A stretch of 64,000 nucleotides of DNA from positions 62,001 through 126,000 of the forward strand of contig NW_027526661.1 of the NCBI RefSeq assembly GCF_052857255.1, written 5' to 3'. A program made the position numbers and the translations under genes. Position 1 is the stretch's first letter, and the number at the start of each line of letters is the position of its first letter. The notes beneath the pieces were generated by a model. It did not search any database. It was not told where the DNA came from and saw only the letters and a list, made by a program, of their open reading frames with translations. Shown here in pieces: positions 36,264 to 48,436 of this stretch. Source of the stretch: Amblyomma americanum (lineage: Eukaryota; Arthropoda; Arachnida; Ixodida; Ixodidae).

Positions 36264-39002
36264 TGCTAGTTTCGATCTAAAACGTTGTATCCCGTTGTTT
36301 TGAGCCGGAATACAAGTTTTCGCGCAGTTCTTAGAGAAAATGTTTACACCTTTCTCTCGTCTACACTTCGAAGACTTGTAAAATCGATGCTCGTGAATTA
36401 TGCTATTTTCGATCTAAAACGTTGTATCCCGTTGTTTTGAGCCGGAATACAAGTTTTCGCGCAGTTCTGAGAGAAAAAGTTTACACCTTTCTCTCGTCTA
36501 CTCTTCGACGACTTGTAAAATCGATGCTCGTGAATTTTGCTAGTTTCGATCTAAAACGATGTATCCCGTTGTATTGAGCTGGAATACAAGTTTTCGCGCA
36601 GTTCTGAGAGAAAATGTTTACACCTTTCTCTCGTCTACACTTCGACGACTTGCAAAATCGATGCTCATGAATCTTGCTTGTTTCGATCTAAAACGATGTA
36701 CCCCGTTGTTTTGAGCCGGAATACAAGTTTTCGCGCAGTTTCGAGAGAAAAAGTTTACACCTTTCTCTCCTCTACTCTTCGACGACATGTAAAATCGATG
36801 CTCGTAATTCTTGCTAGTTTCGATCTAAACCATGTATCCCTTTGTTTTGAGCCGGAATACAAGTTTTCGCACAGTTCTGAGAGGAAAAATTTACACCTTT
36901 CTCTCATCTACTCTTCGACAATTTGTAAAATCGATGCTCGTGAATCTTGCTAGTTTCGATCTAAGACGATGTATCCCCTTGTTTTGAGCCGGAATACAAG
37001 TTTTCAGCAGTTTTGAGAGAAAAAGTTTACACCTTTCTCTCGTCTACTCTTCGACGACTTGTAAAATCGATGCTCGTGAATTTTGCTAGTTTCGATCTAA
37101 AACGATGTATCCCGTTGTTTTGAGCCGGAATACAAGTTTTCGCGCAGTTCTGAGAGAAAACGTTTACACCTTTCTCTCGGCTACTCTTCGACGAATTGTA
37201 AAATCGATGCTCGTGAATCTTGCTAGTTTCGATCTAAAACGATGTATCTCGTTGTTTCGAGCCGGAATACATGTTTTCGCGCAGTTCTGAGAGAAAAAGT
37301 TTACACCTTTTTCTCGTCTACGCTTCGACGACTTGTAAAATCGATGCTCGTGAATTTTGCTAGTTTCGATCTCAAACGATGTATCCCGTTCTCTTGACCC
37401 GGAATACAAGTTTTCGCGCAGTTCTGAGAGAAAAAGTTTACACCTTTCTGTCGTCTACTCTTCGACGGCTTGTAAAATCGATGCTCGTGAATTTTGCTAG
37501 TTTCGATCTAAAATGATGTATCCCGTTGTTTTTAGCCGGAGTACAAGTTTACGCGCAGTTCTGGGAGAAGAAGTTTACACCTTTCTGTCGGCTACTCTTC
37601 GACGACTTGTAAAATCGATGCTCGTGAATTATGCTAGTTTCGATCTAAAACGTTGTATCCCGTTGTTTTGAGCCGTAATACAAGTTTTCGCGCAGTTCTG
37701 AGAGAAAGTGTTTACACCTTTCTCTCGTCTACACTTCGACGAGTTGTAAAATCGATGCTCGTGAATTATGCTAGTTTCGATCTAAAACGATGTATCCCGT
37801 TGTTTTGAGCCGGAATACAAGTTTTCGCGCAGTTCTGAGAGAAAACGTTTACACCTTTCTCTCGTCTACTCTTCGACGACTGGTAAAATCGATGTTCGTG
37901 AATCTCGCTAGTTTCGATCTAAAACGATGTATCCCGTTGATTCGAGCCGGAATACAAGTTTTCGCGCAGTTCTGAGAGAAAAAGTTTCACCTTTCTCTCG
38001 TCTACTCTTCGACGACTTGTAAAATCGATGCTCGTGAATTTTGCTAGTTTCGATCTAAAACGATGTATCCCGTTGTATTGAGCTGGAATACAAGTTTTCG
38101 CGCAGCTCTGAGAGAAAAAGATTACACCTTTCTGTCTGTCGTCTACTCTTCGACAACTTGTAAAATCGATGCTCGTGAATTTTGCTAGTTTCGATCTCAA
38201 ACGATGTATCCCGTTGTTTTGAGCCGGAATACAAGTTTTCGCGCAGTTCTGAGAGAAAATGTTTACACCTTTCTGTCGTCTACTCTTCGACGACTTGTAA
38301 AATCGATGCTCGTGAATTATGCTAGTTTCGATCTAAAACGTTGTATCCCGTAGTTTTGAGCCGGAATACAAGTTTTCGCGCAGTTCTTAGAGAAAATGTT
38401 TACACCTTTCTCTCGTCTACACTTCGAAGACTTGTAAAATCGATGCTCGTGAATTATGCTAGTTTCGATCTAAAACGTTGTATCCCGTTGTTTTGAGCCG
38501 GAATACAAGTTTTCGCGCAGTTCTGAGAGAAAAAGTTTGCACCTTTCTCTCGTCTACTCTTCGACGACATGTAAAATCGATGCTCGTGAATTTTGCTAGT
38601 TTCGATCTAAAACGATGTATCCCGTTGTATTGAGCTGGAATACAAGTTTACGCGCAGTTCTGAGAGAAAATGTTTACACCTTTCTCTCGTCTACACTTCG
38701 ACGACTTGCAAAATCGATGCTCGTGAATTATGCTAGTTTTGATCTAAAACGATGTATCTCGTTGTTTTGAGCCGGAATACAAGTTTTCGCGCAGTTCTGA
38801 GAGAAAATGTTTACACCTTTCTGTCGTCTACTCTTCGACGACTTGTAAAATCGATGCTCGTGAATTTTGCTAGTTTCGATCTAAAACGATGTATCCCGTT
38901 GTTCTGAGCTGGAGTTGAAGTTTACGCGCAGTTCTGAGAGAAAATGTTTACACCTTTCTGTCGTCTACTCTTCGACGACTTGTAAAATCGATGCTCGTGA
39001 AT
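36046..39002. repeat. 3.0-kb duplicated segment, copy 1 (offset 3,700 bp)
   Basis: It aligns to 39746-42702 at a constant 3,700 bp (27 monomers). Only a few differences were found: ATGCTCATGAA near 36664, AAGATTACACC near 38118, and TCGCCTACTC in the partner near 42662. It overlaps the last monomers of the second 6-mer. It includes the monomer series also found at 10-20 kb (for example 37105-38200 resembles 11940-13030) and an A-like island at 36664. Confidence 0.9.
36664..36860. repeat. Family-A-like island inside family B, copy 1
   Basis: Variants typical of the first 10 kb appear together here: GAATCTTGCTTG, TCTCTCCTCTACTC, ATTCTTGCTAG, and TATCCCTTTG. They also come with private ones (TACCCCGTTG, GCAGTTTCGAGAG, GACATGTAAA, TCTAAACCATG). 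The surrounding monomers are family B. This looks like one to two monomers of family A carried into family B by exchange. Confidence 0.7.
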
Positions 39003-39766
39003 CTCGCTAGTTTCGATCTAAAACGATGTATCCCGTTTATTCGAGCCGGAATACAAGTTTTCGCGCAGTTCTGAGAGAAAAAGTTTACACCTTTCTCTCG
39101 TCTACTCTTCGACGATTTGTAAAATCGATGCTCGTGAATTTTGCTAGTTTCGATCTAAAACGATGTATCCCGTTGTATTGAGCTGGAATACAAGTTTTCG
39201 CGCAGCTCTGAGAGAAAAAGTTTACACCTTTCTGTCGTCTACTCTTCGACAACTTGTAAAATCGATGCTCGTGAATTTTGCTAGTTTCGATCTCAAACGA
39301 TGTATCCCGTTGTTTTGAGCCGGAATACAAGTTTTCGCGCAGTTCTGAGAGAAAATGTTTACACCTTTCTGTCGTCTACTCTTCGACGACTTGTAAAATC
39401 GATGCTCGTGAATTATGCTAGTTTCGATCTAAAACGTTGTATCCCGTAGTTTTGAGCCGGAATACAAGTTTTCGCGCAGTTCTTAGAGAAAATGTTTACA
39501 CCTTTCTCTCGTCTACACTTCGAAGACTTGTAAAATCGATGCTCGTGAATTATGCTATTTTCGATCTAAAACGTTGTATCCCGTTGTTTTGAGCCGGAAT
39601 ACAAGTTTTCGCGCAGTTCTGAGAGAAAAAGTTTACACCTTTCTCTCGTCTACTCTTCGACGACTTGTAAAATCGATGCTCGTGAATTTTGCTAGTTTCG
39701 ATCTAAAACGATGTATCCCGTTGTATTGAGCTGGAATACAAGTTTTCGCGCAGTTCTGAGAGAAAA
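39003..39766. repeat. 0.76-kb segment shared with 44350-45113 (offset 5,347 bp)
   Basis: It begins with an AATCTCGCTAG monomer (CGTTTATTCGAGCC) and runs through GTATTGAGCTGG/GCTCTGAG, a GATCTCAAACG monomer, CCCGTAGTTTTGAG with TTCTTAGAG, and the unusual TTATGCTATTTTCG. The first part also matches 13850-14156 and 20160-20461. Confidence 0.8.
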
Positions 39767-42702
39767 AGTTTACACCTTTCTCTCGTCTACTCTTCGACGG
39801 CTTGTAAAATCGATGCTCGTGAATTTTGCTAGTTTCGATCTAAAACGATGTATCCCGTTGTTTTTAGCCGGAGTACAAGTTTACGCGCAGTTCTGGAAGA
39901 AAAAGTTTACACCTTTCTGTCGGCTACTCTTCGACGACTTGTAAAATCGATGCTCGTGAATTATGCTAGTTTCGATCTAAAACGTTGTATCCCGTTGTTT
40001 TGAGCCGGAATACAAGTTTTCGCGCAGTTCTTAGAGAAAATGTTTACACCTTTCTCTCGTCTACACTTCGAAGACTTGTAAAATCGATGCTCGTGAATTA
40101 TGCTATTTTCGATCTAAAACGTTGTATCCCGTTGTTTTGAGCCGGAATACAAGTTTTCGCGCAGTTCTGAGAGAAAAAGTTTACACCTTTCTCTCGTCTA
40201 CTCTTCGACGACTTGTAAAATCGATGCTCGTGAATTTTGCTAGTTTCGATCTAAAACGATGTATCCCGTTGTATTGAGCTGGAATACAAGTTTTCGCGCA
40301 GTTCTGAGAGAAAATGTTTACACCTTTCTCTCGTCTACACTTCGACGACTTGCAAAATCGATGCTCGTGAATCTTGCTTGTTTCGATCTAAAACGATGTA
40401 CCCCGTTGTTTTGAGCCGGAATACAAGTTTTCGCGCAGTTTCGAGAGAAAAAGTTTACACCTTTCTCTCCTCTACTCTTCGACGACATGTAAAATCGATG
40501 CTCGTAATTCTTGCTAGTTTCGATCTAAACCATGTATCCCTTTGTTTTGAGCCGGAATACAAGTTTTCGCACAGTTCTGAGAGGAAAAATTTACACCTTT
40601 CTCTCATCTACTCTTCGACAATTTGTAAAATCGATGCTCGTGAATCTTGCTAGTTTCGATCTAAGACGATGTATCCCCTTGTTTTGAGCCGGAATACAAG
40701 TTTTCAGCAGTTTTGAGAGAAAAAGTTTACACCTTTCTCTCGTCTACTCTTCGACGACTTGTAAAATCGATGCTCGTGAATTTTGCTAGTTTCGATCTAA
40801 AACGATGTATCCCGTTGTTTTGAGCCGGAATACAAGTTTTCGCGCAGTTCTGAGAGAAAACGTTTACACCTTTCTCTCGGCTACTCTTCGACGAATTGTA
40901 AAATCGATGCTCGTGAATCTTGCTAGTTTCGATCTAAAACGATGTATCTCGTTGTTTCGAGCCGGAATACATGTTTTCGCGCAGTTCTGAGAGAAAAAGT
41001 TTACACCTTTTTCTCGTCTACGCTTCGACGACTTGTAAAATCGATGCTCGTGAATTTTGCTAGTTTCGATCTCAAACGATGTATCCCGTTCTCTTGACCC
41101 GGAATACAAGTTTTCGCGCAGTTCTGAGAGAAAAAGTTTACACCTTTCTGTCGTCTACTCTTCGACGGCTTGTAAAATCGATGCTCGTGAATTTTGCTAG
41201 TTTCGATCTAAAATGATGTATCCCGTTGTTTTTAGCCGGAGTACAAGTTTACGCGCAGTTCTGGGAGAAGAAGTTTACACCTTTCTGTCGGCTACTCTTC
41301 GACGACTTGTAAAATCGATGCTCGTGAATTATGCTAGTTTCGATCTAAAACGTTGTATCCCGTTGTTTTGAGCCGTAATACAAGTTTTCGCGCAGTTCTG
41401 AGAGAAAGTGTTTACACCTTTCTCTCGTCTACACTTCGACGAGTTGTAAAATCGATGCTCGTGAATTATGCTAGTTTCGATCTAAAACGATGTATCCCGT
41501 TGTTTTGAGCCGGAATACAAGTTTTCGCGCAGTTCTGAGAGAAAACGTTTACACCTTTCTCTCGTCTACTCTTCGACGACTGGTAAAATCGATGTTCGTG
41601 AATCTCGCTAGTTTCGATCTAAAACGATGTATCCCGTTGATTCGAGCCGGAATACAAGTTTTCGCGCAGTTCTGAGAGAAAAAGTTTCACCTTTCTCTCG
41701 TCTACTCTTCGACGACTTGTAAAATCGATGCTCGTGAATTTTGCTAGTTTCGATCTAAAACGATGTATCCCGTTGTATTGAGCTGGAATACAAGTTTTCG
41801 CGCAGCTCTGAGAGAAAAAGTTTACACCTTTCTGTCTGTCGTCTACTCTTCGACAACTTGTAAAATCGATGCTCGTGAATTTTGCTAGTTTCGATCTCAA
41901 ACGATGTATCCCGTTGTTTTGAGCCGGAATACAAGTTTTCGCGCAGTTCTGAGAGAAAATGTTTACACCTTTCTGTCGTCTACTCTTCGACGACTTGTAA
42001 AATCGATGCTCGTGAATTATGCTAGTTTCGATCTAAAACGTTGTATCCCGTAGTTTTGAGCCGGAATACAAGTTTTCGCGCAGTTCTTAGAGAAAATGTT
42101 TACACCTTTCTCTCGTCTACACTTCGAAGACTTGTAAAATCGATGCTCGTGAATTATGCTAGTTTCGATCTAAAACGTTGTATCCCGTTGTTTTGAGCCG
42201 GAATACAAGTTTTCGCGCAGTTCTGAGAGAAAAAGTTTGCACCTTTCTCTCGTCTACTCTTCGACGACATGTAAAATCGATGCTCGTGAATTTTGCTAGT
42301 TTCGATCTAAAACGATGTATCCCGTTGTATTGAGCTGGAATACAAGTTTACGCGCAGTTCTGAGAGAAAATGTTTACACCTTTCTCTCGTCTACACTTCG
42401 ACGACTTGCAAAATCGATGCTCGTGAATTATGCTAGTTTTGATCTAAAACGATGTATCTCGTTGTTTTGAGCCGGAATACAAGTTTTCGCGCAGTTCTGA
42501 GAGAAAATGTTTACACCTTTCTGTCGTCTACTCTTCGACGACTTGTAAAATCGATGCTCGTGAATTTTGCTAGTTTCGATCTAAAACGATGTATCCCGTT
42601 GTTCTGAGCTGGAGTTGAAGTTTACGCGCAGTTCTGAGAGAAAATGTTTACACCTTTCTGTCGCCTACTCTTCGACGACTTGTAAAATCGATGCTCGTGA
42701 AT
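39746..42702. repeat. 3.0-kb duplicated segment, copy 2
   Basis: Partner of 36046-39002. The interval between the two copies (39003-39745) is itself reused at 44350-45113. Confidence 0.9.
40364..40560. repeat. Family-A-like island, copy 2
   Basis: Same sequence as 36664-36860 except for one base (ATGCTCGTGAA here). It was copied as part of the 3,700-bp duplication. Confidence 0.7.
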
Positions 42703-42920
42703 TATGCTAGTTTCGATCTAAAACGTTGTATCCCGTAGTTTTGAGCCGGAATACAAGTTTTCGCGCAGTTCTTAGAGAAAATGTTTACACCTTTCTCTCG
42801 TCTACACTTCGAAGACTTGTAAAATCGATGCTCGTGAATTATGCTAGTTTCGATCTAAAACGTTGTATCCCGTTGTTTTGAGCCGGAATACAAGTTTTCG
42901 CGCAGTTCTGAGAGAAAAAG
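41602..42920. repeat. 10-monomer duplication, copy 1 (offset 1,373 bp)
   Basis: It matches 42975-44293. The odd period equals 10 x 137 plus 4 (one 141-bp CTGTCTGTCG monomer at about 41,831) minus 1 (a GTTTCACC monomer). It overlaps the end of the 3.0-kb copy 2, so it arose within or after it. Confidence 0.85.
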
Positions 42921-42974
42921 TTTACACCTTTCTCTCGTCTACTCTTCGACGACTAGGAAAATCGATGTTTGTGA

Positions 42975-44293
42975 ATCTCGCTAGTTTCGATCTAAAACGA
43001 TGTATCCCGTTGATTCGAGCCGGAATACAAGTTTTCGCGCAGTTCTGAGAGAAAAAGTTTCACCTTTCTCTCGTCTACTCTTCGACGACTTGTAAAATCG
43101 ATGCTCGTGAATTTTGCTAGTTTCGATCTAAAACGATGTATCCCGTTGTATTGAGCTGGAATACAAGTTTTCGCGCAGCTCTGAGAGAAAAAGTTTACAC
43201 CTTTCTGTCTGTCGTCTACTCTTCGACAACTTGTAAAATCGATGCTCGTGAATTTTGCTAGTTTCGATCTCAAACGATGTATCCCGTTGTTTTGAGCCGG
43301 AATACAAGTTTTCGCGCAGTTCTGAGAGAAAATGTTTACACCTTTCTGTCGTCTACTCTTCGACGACTTGTAAAATCGATGCTCGTGAATTATGCTAGTT
43401 TCGATCTAAAACGTTGTATCCCGTAGTTTTGAGCCGGAATACAAGTTTTCGCGCAGTTCTTAGAGAAAATGTTTACACCTTTCTCTCGTCTACACTTCGA
43501 AGACTTGTAAAATCGATGCTCGTGAATTATGCTAGTTTCGATCTAAAACGTTGTATCCCGTTGTTTTGAGCCGGAATACAAGTTTTCGCGCAGTTCTGAG
43601 AGAAAAAGTTTGCACCTTTCTCTCGTCTACTCTTCGACGACTTGTAAAATCGATGCTCGTGAATTTTGCTAGTTTCGATCTAAAACGATGTATCCCGTTG
43701 TATTGAGCTGGAATACAAGTTTACGCGCAGTTCTGAGAGAAAATGTTTACACCTTTCTCTCGTCTACACTTCGACGACTTGCAAAATCGATGCTCGTGAA
43801 TTATGCTAGTTTTGATCTAAAACGATGTATCTCGTTGTTTTGAGCCGGAATACAAGTTTTCGCGCAGTTCTGAGAGAAAATGTTTACACCTTTCTGTCGT
43901 CTACTCTTCGACGACTTGTAAAATCGATGCTCGTGAATTTTGCTAGTTTCGATTTAAAACGATGTATCCCGTTGTTCTGAGCTGGAGTTGAAGTTTACGC
44001 GCAGTTCTGAGAGAAAATGTTTACACCTTTCTGTCGTCTACTCTTCGACGACTTGTAAAATCGATGCTCGTGAATTATGCTAGTTTCGATCTAAAACGTT
44101 GTATCCCGTAGTTTTGAGCCGGAATACAAGTTTTCGCGCAGTTCTTAGAGAAAATGTTTACACCTTTCTCTCGTCTACACTTCGAAGACTTGTAAAATCG
44201 ATGCTCGTGAATTATGCTAGTTTCGATCTAAAACGTTGTATCCCGTTGTTTTGAGCCGGAATACAAGTTTTCGCGCAGTTCTGAGAGAAAAAG
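42975..44293. repeat. 10-monomer duplication, copy 2
   Basis: Its left boundary lies in a hybrid monomer. Before 42975 the sequence has GACTAGGAAAATCGATG and TTTGTGAATC (as at 22.0 and 45.7 kb); after it, CGTTGATTCGAGCC (as at 41.6 kb). The 141-bp monomer recurs at about 43,205. Confidence 0.85.
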
Positions 44294-44349
44294 TTTGCAC
44301 CTTTCTCTCGTCTACTCTTCGACGAGTTGTAAAATCGATGCTCGTGAAT

Positions 44350-45113
44350 CTCGCTAGTTTCGATCTAAAACGATGTATCCCGTTTATTCGAGCCGGAATA
44401 CAAGTTTTCGCGCAGTTCTGAGAGAAAAAGTTTACACCTTTCTCTCGTCTACTCTTCGACGATTTGTAAAATCGATGCTCGTGAATTTTGCTAGTTTCGA
44501 TCTAAAACGATGTATCCCGTTGTATTGAGCTGGAATACAAGTTTTCGCGCAGCTCTGAGAGAAAAAGTTTACACCTTTCTGTCGTCTACTCTTCGACAAC
44601 TTGTAAAATCGATGCTCGTGAATTTTGCTAGTTTCGATCTCAAACGATGTATCCCGTTGTTTTGAGCCGGAATACAAGTTTTCGCGCAGTTCTGAGAGAA
44701 AATGTTTACACCTTTCTGTCGTCTACTCTTCGACGACTTGTAAAATCGATGCTCGTGAATTATGCTAGTTTCGATCTAAAACGTTGTATCCCGTAGTTTT
44801 GAGCCGGAATACAAGTTTTCGCGCAGTTCTTAGAGAAAATGTTTACACCTTTCTCTCGTCTACACTTCGAAGACTTGTAAAATCGATGCTCGTGAATTAT
44901 GCTATTTTCGATCTAAAACGTTGTATCCCGTTGTTTTGAGCCGGAATACAAGTTTTCGCGCAGTTCTGAGAGAAAAAGTTTACACCTTTCTCTCGTCTAC
45001 TCTTCGACGACTTGTAAAATCGATGCTCGTGAATTTTGCTAGTTTCGATCTAAAACGATGTATCCCGTTGTATTGAGCTGGAATACAAGTTTTCGCGCAG
45101 TTCTGAGAGAAAA
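44350..45113. repeat. 0.76-kb segment, second copy of 39003-39766
   Basis: Matches base for base over the lines compared. The copies separate where AAAAAGTTT (39 kb) becomes AAAATGTTT here. Confidence 0.8.
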
Positions 45114-47360
45114 TGTTTACACCTTTCTCTCGTCTACACTTCGACGACTTGCAAAATCGATGCTCGTGAATTATGCTAGTTTTGATCTAAAACGATGTAC
45201 CTCGTTGTTTTGAGCCGGAATACAAGTTTTCGCGCAGTTCTGAGAGAAAATGTTTACACCTTTCTGTCGTCTACTCTTCGACGACTTGTAAAATCGATGC
45301 TCGTGAATTTTGCTAGTTTCGATCTAAAACGATGTATCCCGTTGTTCTGAGCTGGAGTAGAAGTTTACGCGCAGTTCTGGGAGAAAAAGTTTACACCTTT
45401 CTGTCGGCTACACTTCGACGACTTGTAAAATCGATGCTCGTGAATTATGCTAGTTTCGATCTAAAACGTTGTATCCCGTTGTTTTGAGCCGGAATACAAG
45501 TTTTCGCGCAGTTCTGAGAGAAAAAGTTTACACCTTTCTGTCGGCTACTCTTCGACGACTTGTAAAATCGATGCTCGTGAATTATGCTAGTTTCGATCTA
45601 AAACGTTGTATCCCGTTGTTTTGAGCCGGAATACAAGTTTTCGCGCAGTTCTGAGAGAAAAAGTTTACACCTTTCTCTCGTCTACTCTTCGACGACTAGG
45701 AAAATCGATGTTTGTGAATCTCGCTAGTTTCGATCTAAAACGATGTATCTCGTTGTTTCGAGCCGGAATACGAGTTTTCGCGCAGTTCTGAGAGAAAAAG
45801 TTTACCCCTTTCTCTCGTCTACTCTTCGACGACTTGTAAAATCGATGCTCGTGAATTTTGCTAGTTTCGATCTAAAACGATGTATCCCGTTGTATTGAGC
45901 TGGAATACAAGTTTTCGCGCAGTTCTCAGAGAAAAGTTTACACCTTTTTGTCGTCTACTCTTCGACGACTTTTAAAATCGATGGTCGTGAATTTTGCTAG
46001 TTTCGATCTAAAACGATGTATCCCGTTGTTTTGAGCCGGAATACAAGTTTTCGCGCAGTTCTGAGAGAAAATGTTTACACCTTTCTGTCGTCTACTCTTC
46101 GACGACTTGTAAAATCGATGCTCGTAAATTATGCTAGTTTCGATCTAAAACGTTGTATCCCGTTGTTTTGAGCCGGAATACAAGTTTTCGCGCAGTTCTT
46201 AGAGAAAATGTTTACACCTTTCTCTCGTCTACACTTCGAAGACTTGTAAAATCGATGCTCGTGAATTATGCTAGTTTCGATCTAAAACGTTGTATCCCGT
46301 TGTTTTGAGCCGGAATACAAGTTTTCGCGCAGTTCTGAGAGAAAAAGTTTACACCTTTCTCTCGTCTACTCTTCGACGACTTGTAAAATCGATGCTCGTG
46401 AATTTTGCTACTTTCGATCTAAAACGATGTATCCCGTTGTATTGAGCTGGAATACAAGTTTTCGCGCAGTTCTGAGAGAAAATGTTTACACCTTTCTCTC
46501 GTCTACACTTTGACGACTTGTAAAATCGATGCTCGTGAATTATGCTAGTTTCGATCTAAAACGATGTATCTCGTTGTTTTGAGCCGGAATACAAGTTTTC
46601 GCGCAGTTCTGAGAGAAAATGTATACACCTTTCTGTCGTCTACTCTTCGACCACTTGTAAAATCGATGCTCGTGAATTTTCCTAGTTTCGATCTAAAACG
46701 ATGTATCCCGTTGTTTTGAGCCGGAGTACAAGTTGACGCGCAGTTCTGGGAGAAAACGTTTACACCTTTGTCTCGTCTACTCTTCGACGACTTGTAAATT
46801 CGATGCTCGTGCATTTTGCTATTTTCGATCTAAAACGATGTGTCCCGTTGTTTTGAGCCGGAATACAAGTTTTCGCGCAGTTCTGAGAGAAGTTTACACC
46901 TTTCTCTCGTCTACACTTCGACGACTTGTAAAATCGATGTTCTTGAATTATGCTAGTTATGAATTAAAACGTTGTATCCCATTGTTTTGAGCCGGAATAC
47001 AAGTTTACGCGCAGTTCTGGGAGAAAAAGTTTACACCTTTCTCTCGTCTACTCTTCGACGACTAGTAAAATCAATGTTCGTGAATCTCGCTAGTTCCGAT
47101 CTAAAACGATGTATCCCGTTGTTTTGAGCCGGAATACAAGTTTTCGCGCAGTTCTGAGAGAAAAAGTTTACACCTTTCTCTCGTCTACTCTTCGACGACT
47201 ACTAAAATCGATGTTCGTGATTCTCGCTAGTTTCGATCTAAAACGATGTATCCCGTTGTTTCGAGCCGGAATACAAGTTTTCGCGCAGTTCTGAGAGAAA
47301 AATTTTATACCTTTCTCTCGTCTACTCTTCGACGACTTGTAAAATCGATGCTCGTGAATT
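45114..47360. repeat. Mosaic family-B satellite
   Basis: Monomers resemble 21.3-22.3 kb at first (GGAGTAGAAG, GTCGGCTACAC, GACTAGG, TTTGTGAATCTCG). The stretch 45956-46455 matches 48536-49035 at 2,580 bp. The stretch from about 46850 matches 62790 onward at 15,937 bp, with the rare GTTATGAATTAAAACG variant. One monomer near 46890 is shortened (GAGAGAAGTTTACACC). No non-satellite sequence. Confidence 0.75.
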
Positions 47361-47898
47361 TTGCTAGTTTCGATCTAAAACGATGTATCCCGTTGTTTTG
47401 AGCCGGAAAACAAGTTTTCGCGCAGTTCTGAGAGAAAACGTTTACACCTTTCTCTCGGCTACTCTTCGACGAATTGTAAAATCGATGCTCGTGAATCTTG
47501 CTTGTTTCGATCTAAAACGATGTATCTCGTTGTTTCGAGCCGGAATACATGTTTTCGCGCAGTTCTGAGAGAAAAAGTTTACACCTTTCTCTCGTCTACT
47601 CTTCGACGAATTGTAAAATCGATGCTCGTGAATTTTGCTAGTTTCGATCTCAAACAATATATCCCGTTCTCTTGAGCCGGAATACACATTTTCGCGCAGT
47701 TCTGAGAGAAAAAGTTTACACCTTTGTCTCGTCTACTCTTCGACGACTTGAAAAATCGATGCTCGTGAATTTTGCTAGTTTCGATATAAAACGATGTATC
47801 GTTGTTTTTTTAGCCGGAATACAAGCTTTCGCGTAGTTCTGAGAGAAAAAGTTTACACCTTTCTCTCGTCCGACTTGTAAAATAGATGCTTGTGCATT
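47361..47898. repeat. 538-bp tandem duplication, copy 1
   Basis: Four monomers, one of them the 127-bp variant, which accounts for the period being 10 bp below 548. Shared rare marker: CCGGAAAACAAG. I found no difference between the two copies. Confidence 0.9.
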
Positions 47899-48436
47899 TT
47901 GCTAGTTTCGATCTAAAACGATGTATCCCGTTGTTTTGAGCCGGAAAACAAGTTTTCGCGCAGTTCTGAGAGAAAACGTTTACACCTTTCTCTCGGCTAC
48001 TCTTCGACGAATTGTAAAATCGATGCTCGTGAATCTTGCTTGTTTCGATCTAAAACGATGTATCTCGTTGTTTCGAGCCGGAATACATGTTTTCGCGCAG
48101 TTCTGAGAGAAAAAGTTTACACCTTTCTCTCGTCTACTCTTCGACGAATTGTAAAATCGATGCTCGTGAATTTTGCTAGTTTCGATCTCAAACAATATAT
48201 CCCGTTCTCTTGAGCCGGAATACACATTTTCGCGCAGTTCTGAGAGAAAAAGTTTACACCTTTGTCTCGTCTACTCTTCGACGACTTGAAAAATCGATGC
48301 TCGTGAATTTTGCTAGTTTCGATATAAAACGATGTATCGTTGTTTTTTTAGCCGGAATACAAGCTTTCGCGTAGTTCTGAGAGAAAAAGTTTACACCTTT
48401 CTCTCGTCCGACTTGTAAAATAGATGCTTGTGCATT
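47899..48436. repeat. 538-bp tandem duplication, copy 2
   Basis: Apparently identical to copy 1. Identity continues to about 48484, where CCGGAAAAC becomes CCGGAGTAC. Confidence 0.9.
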
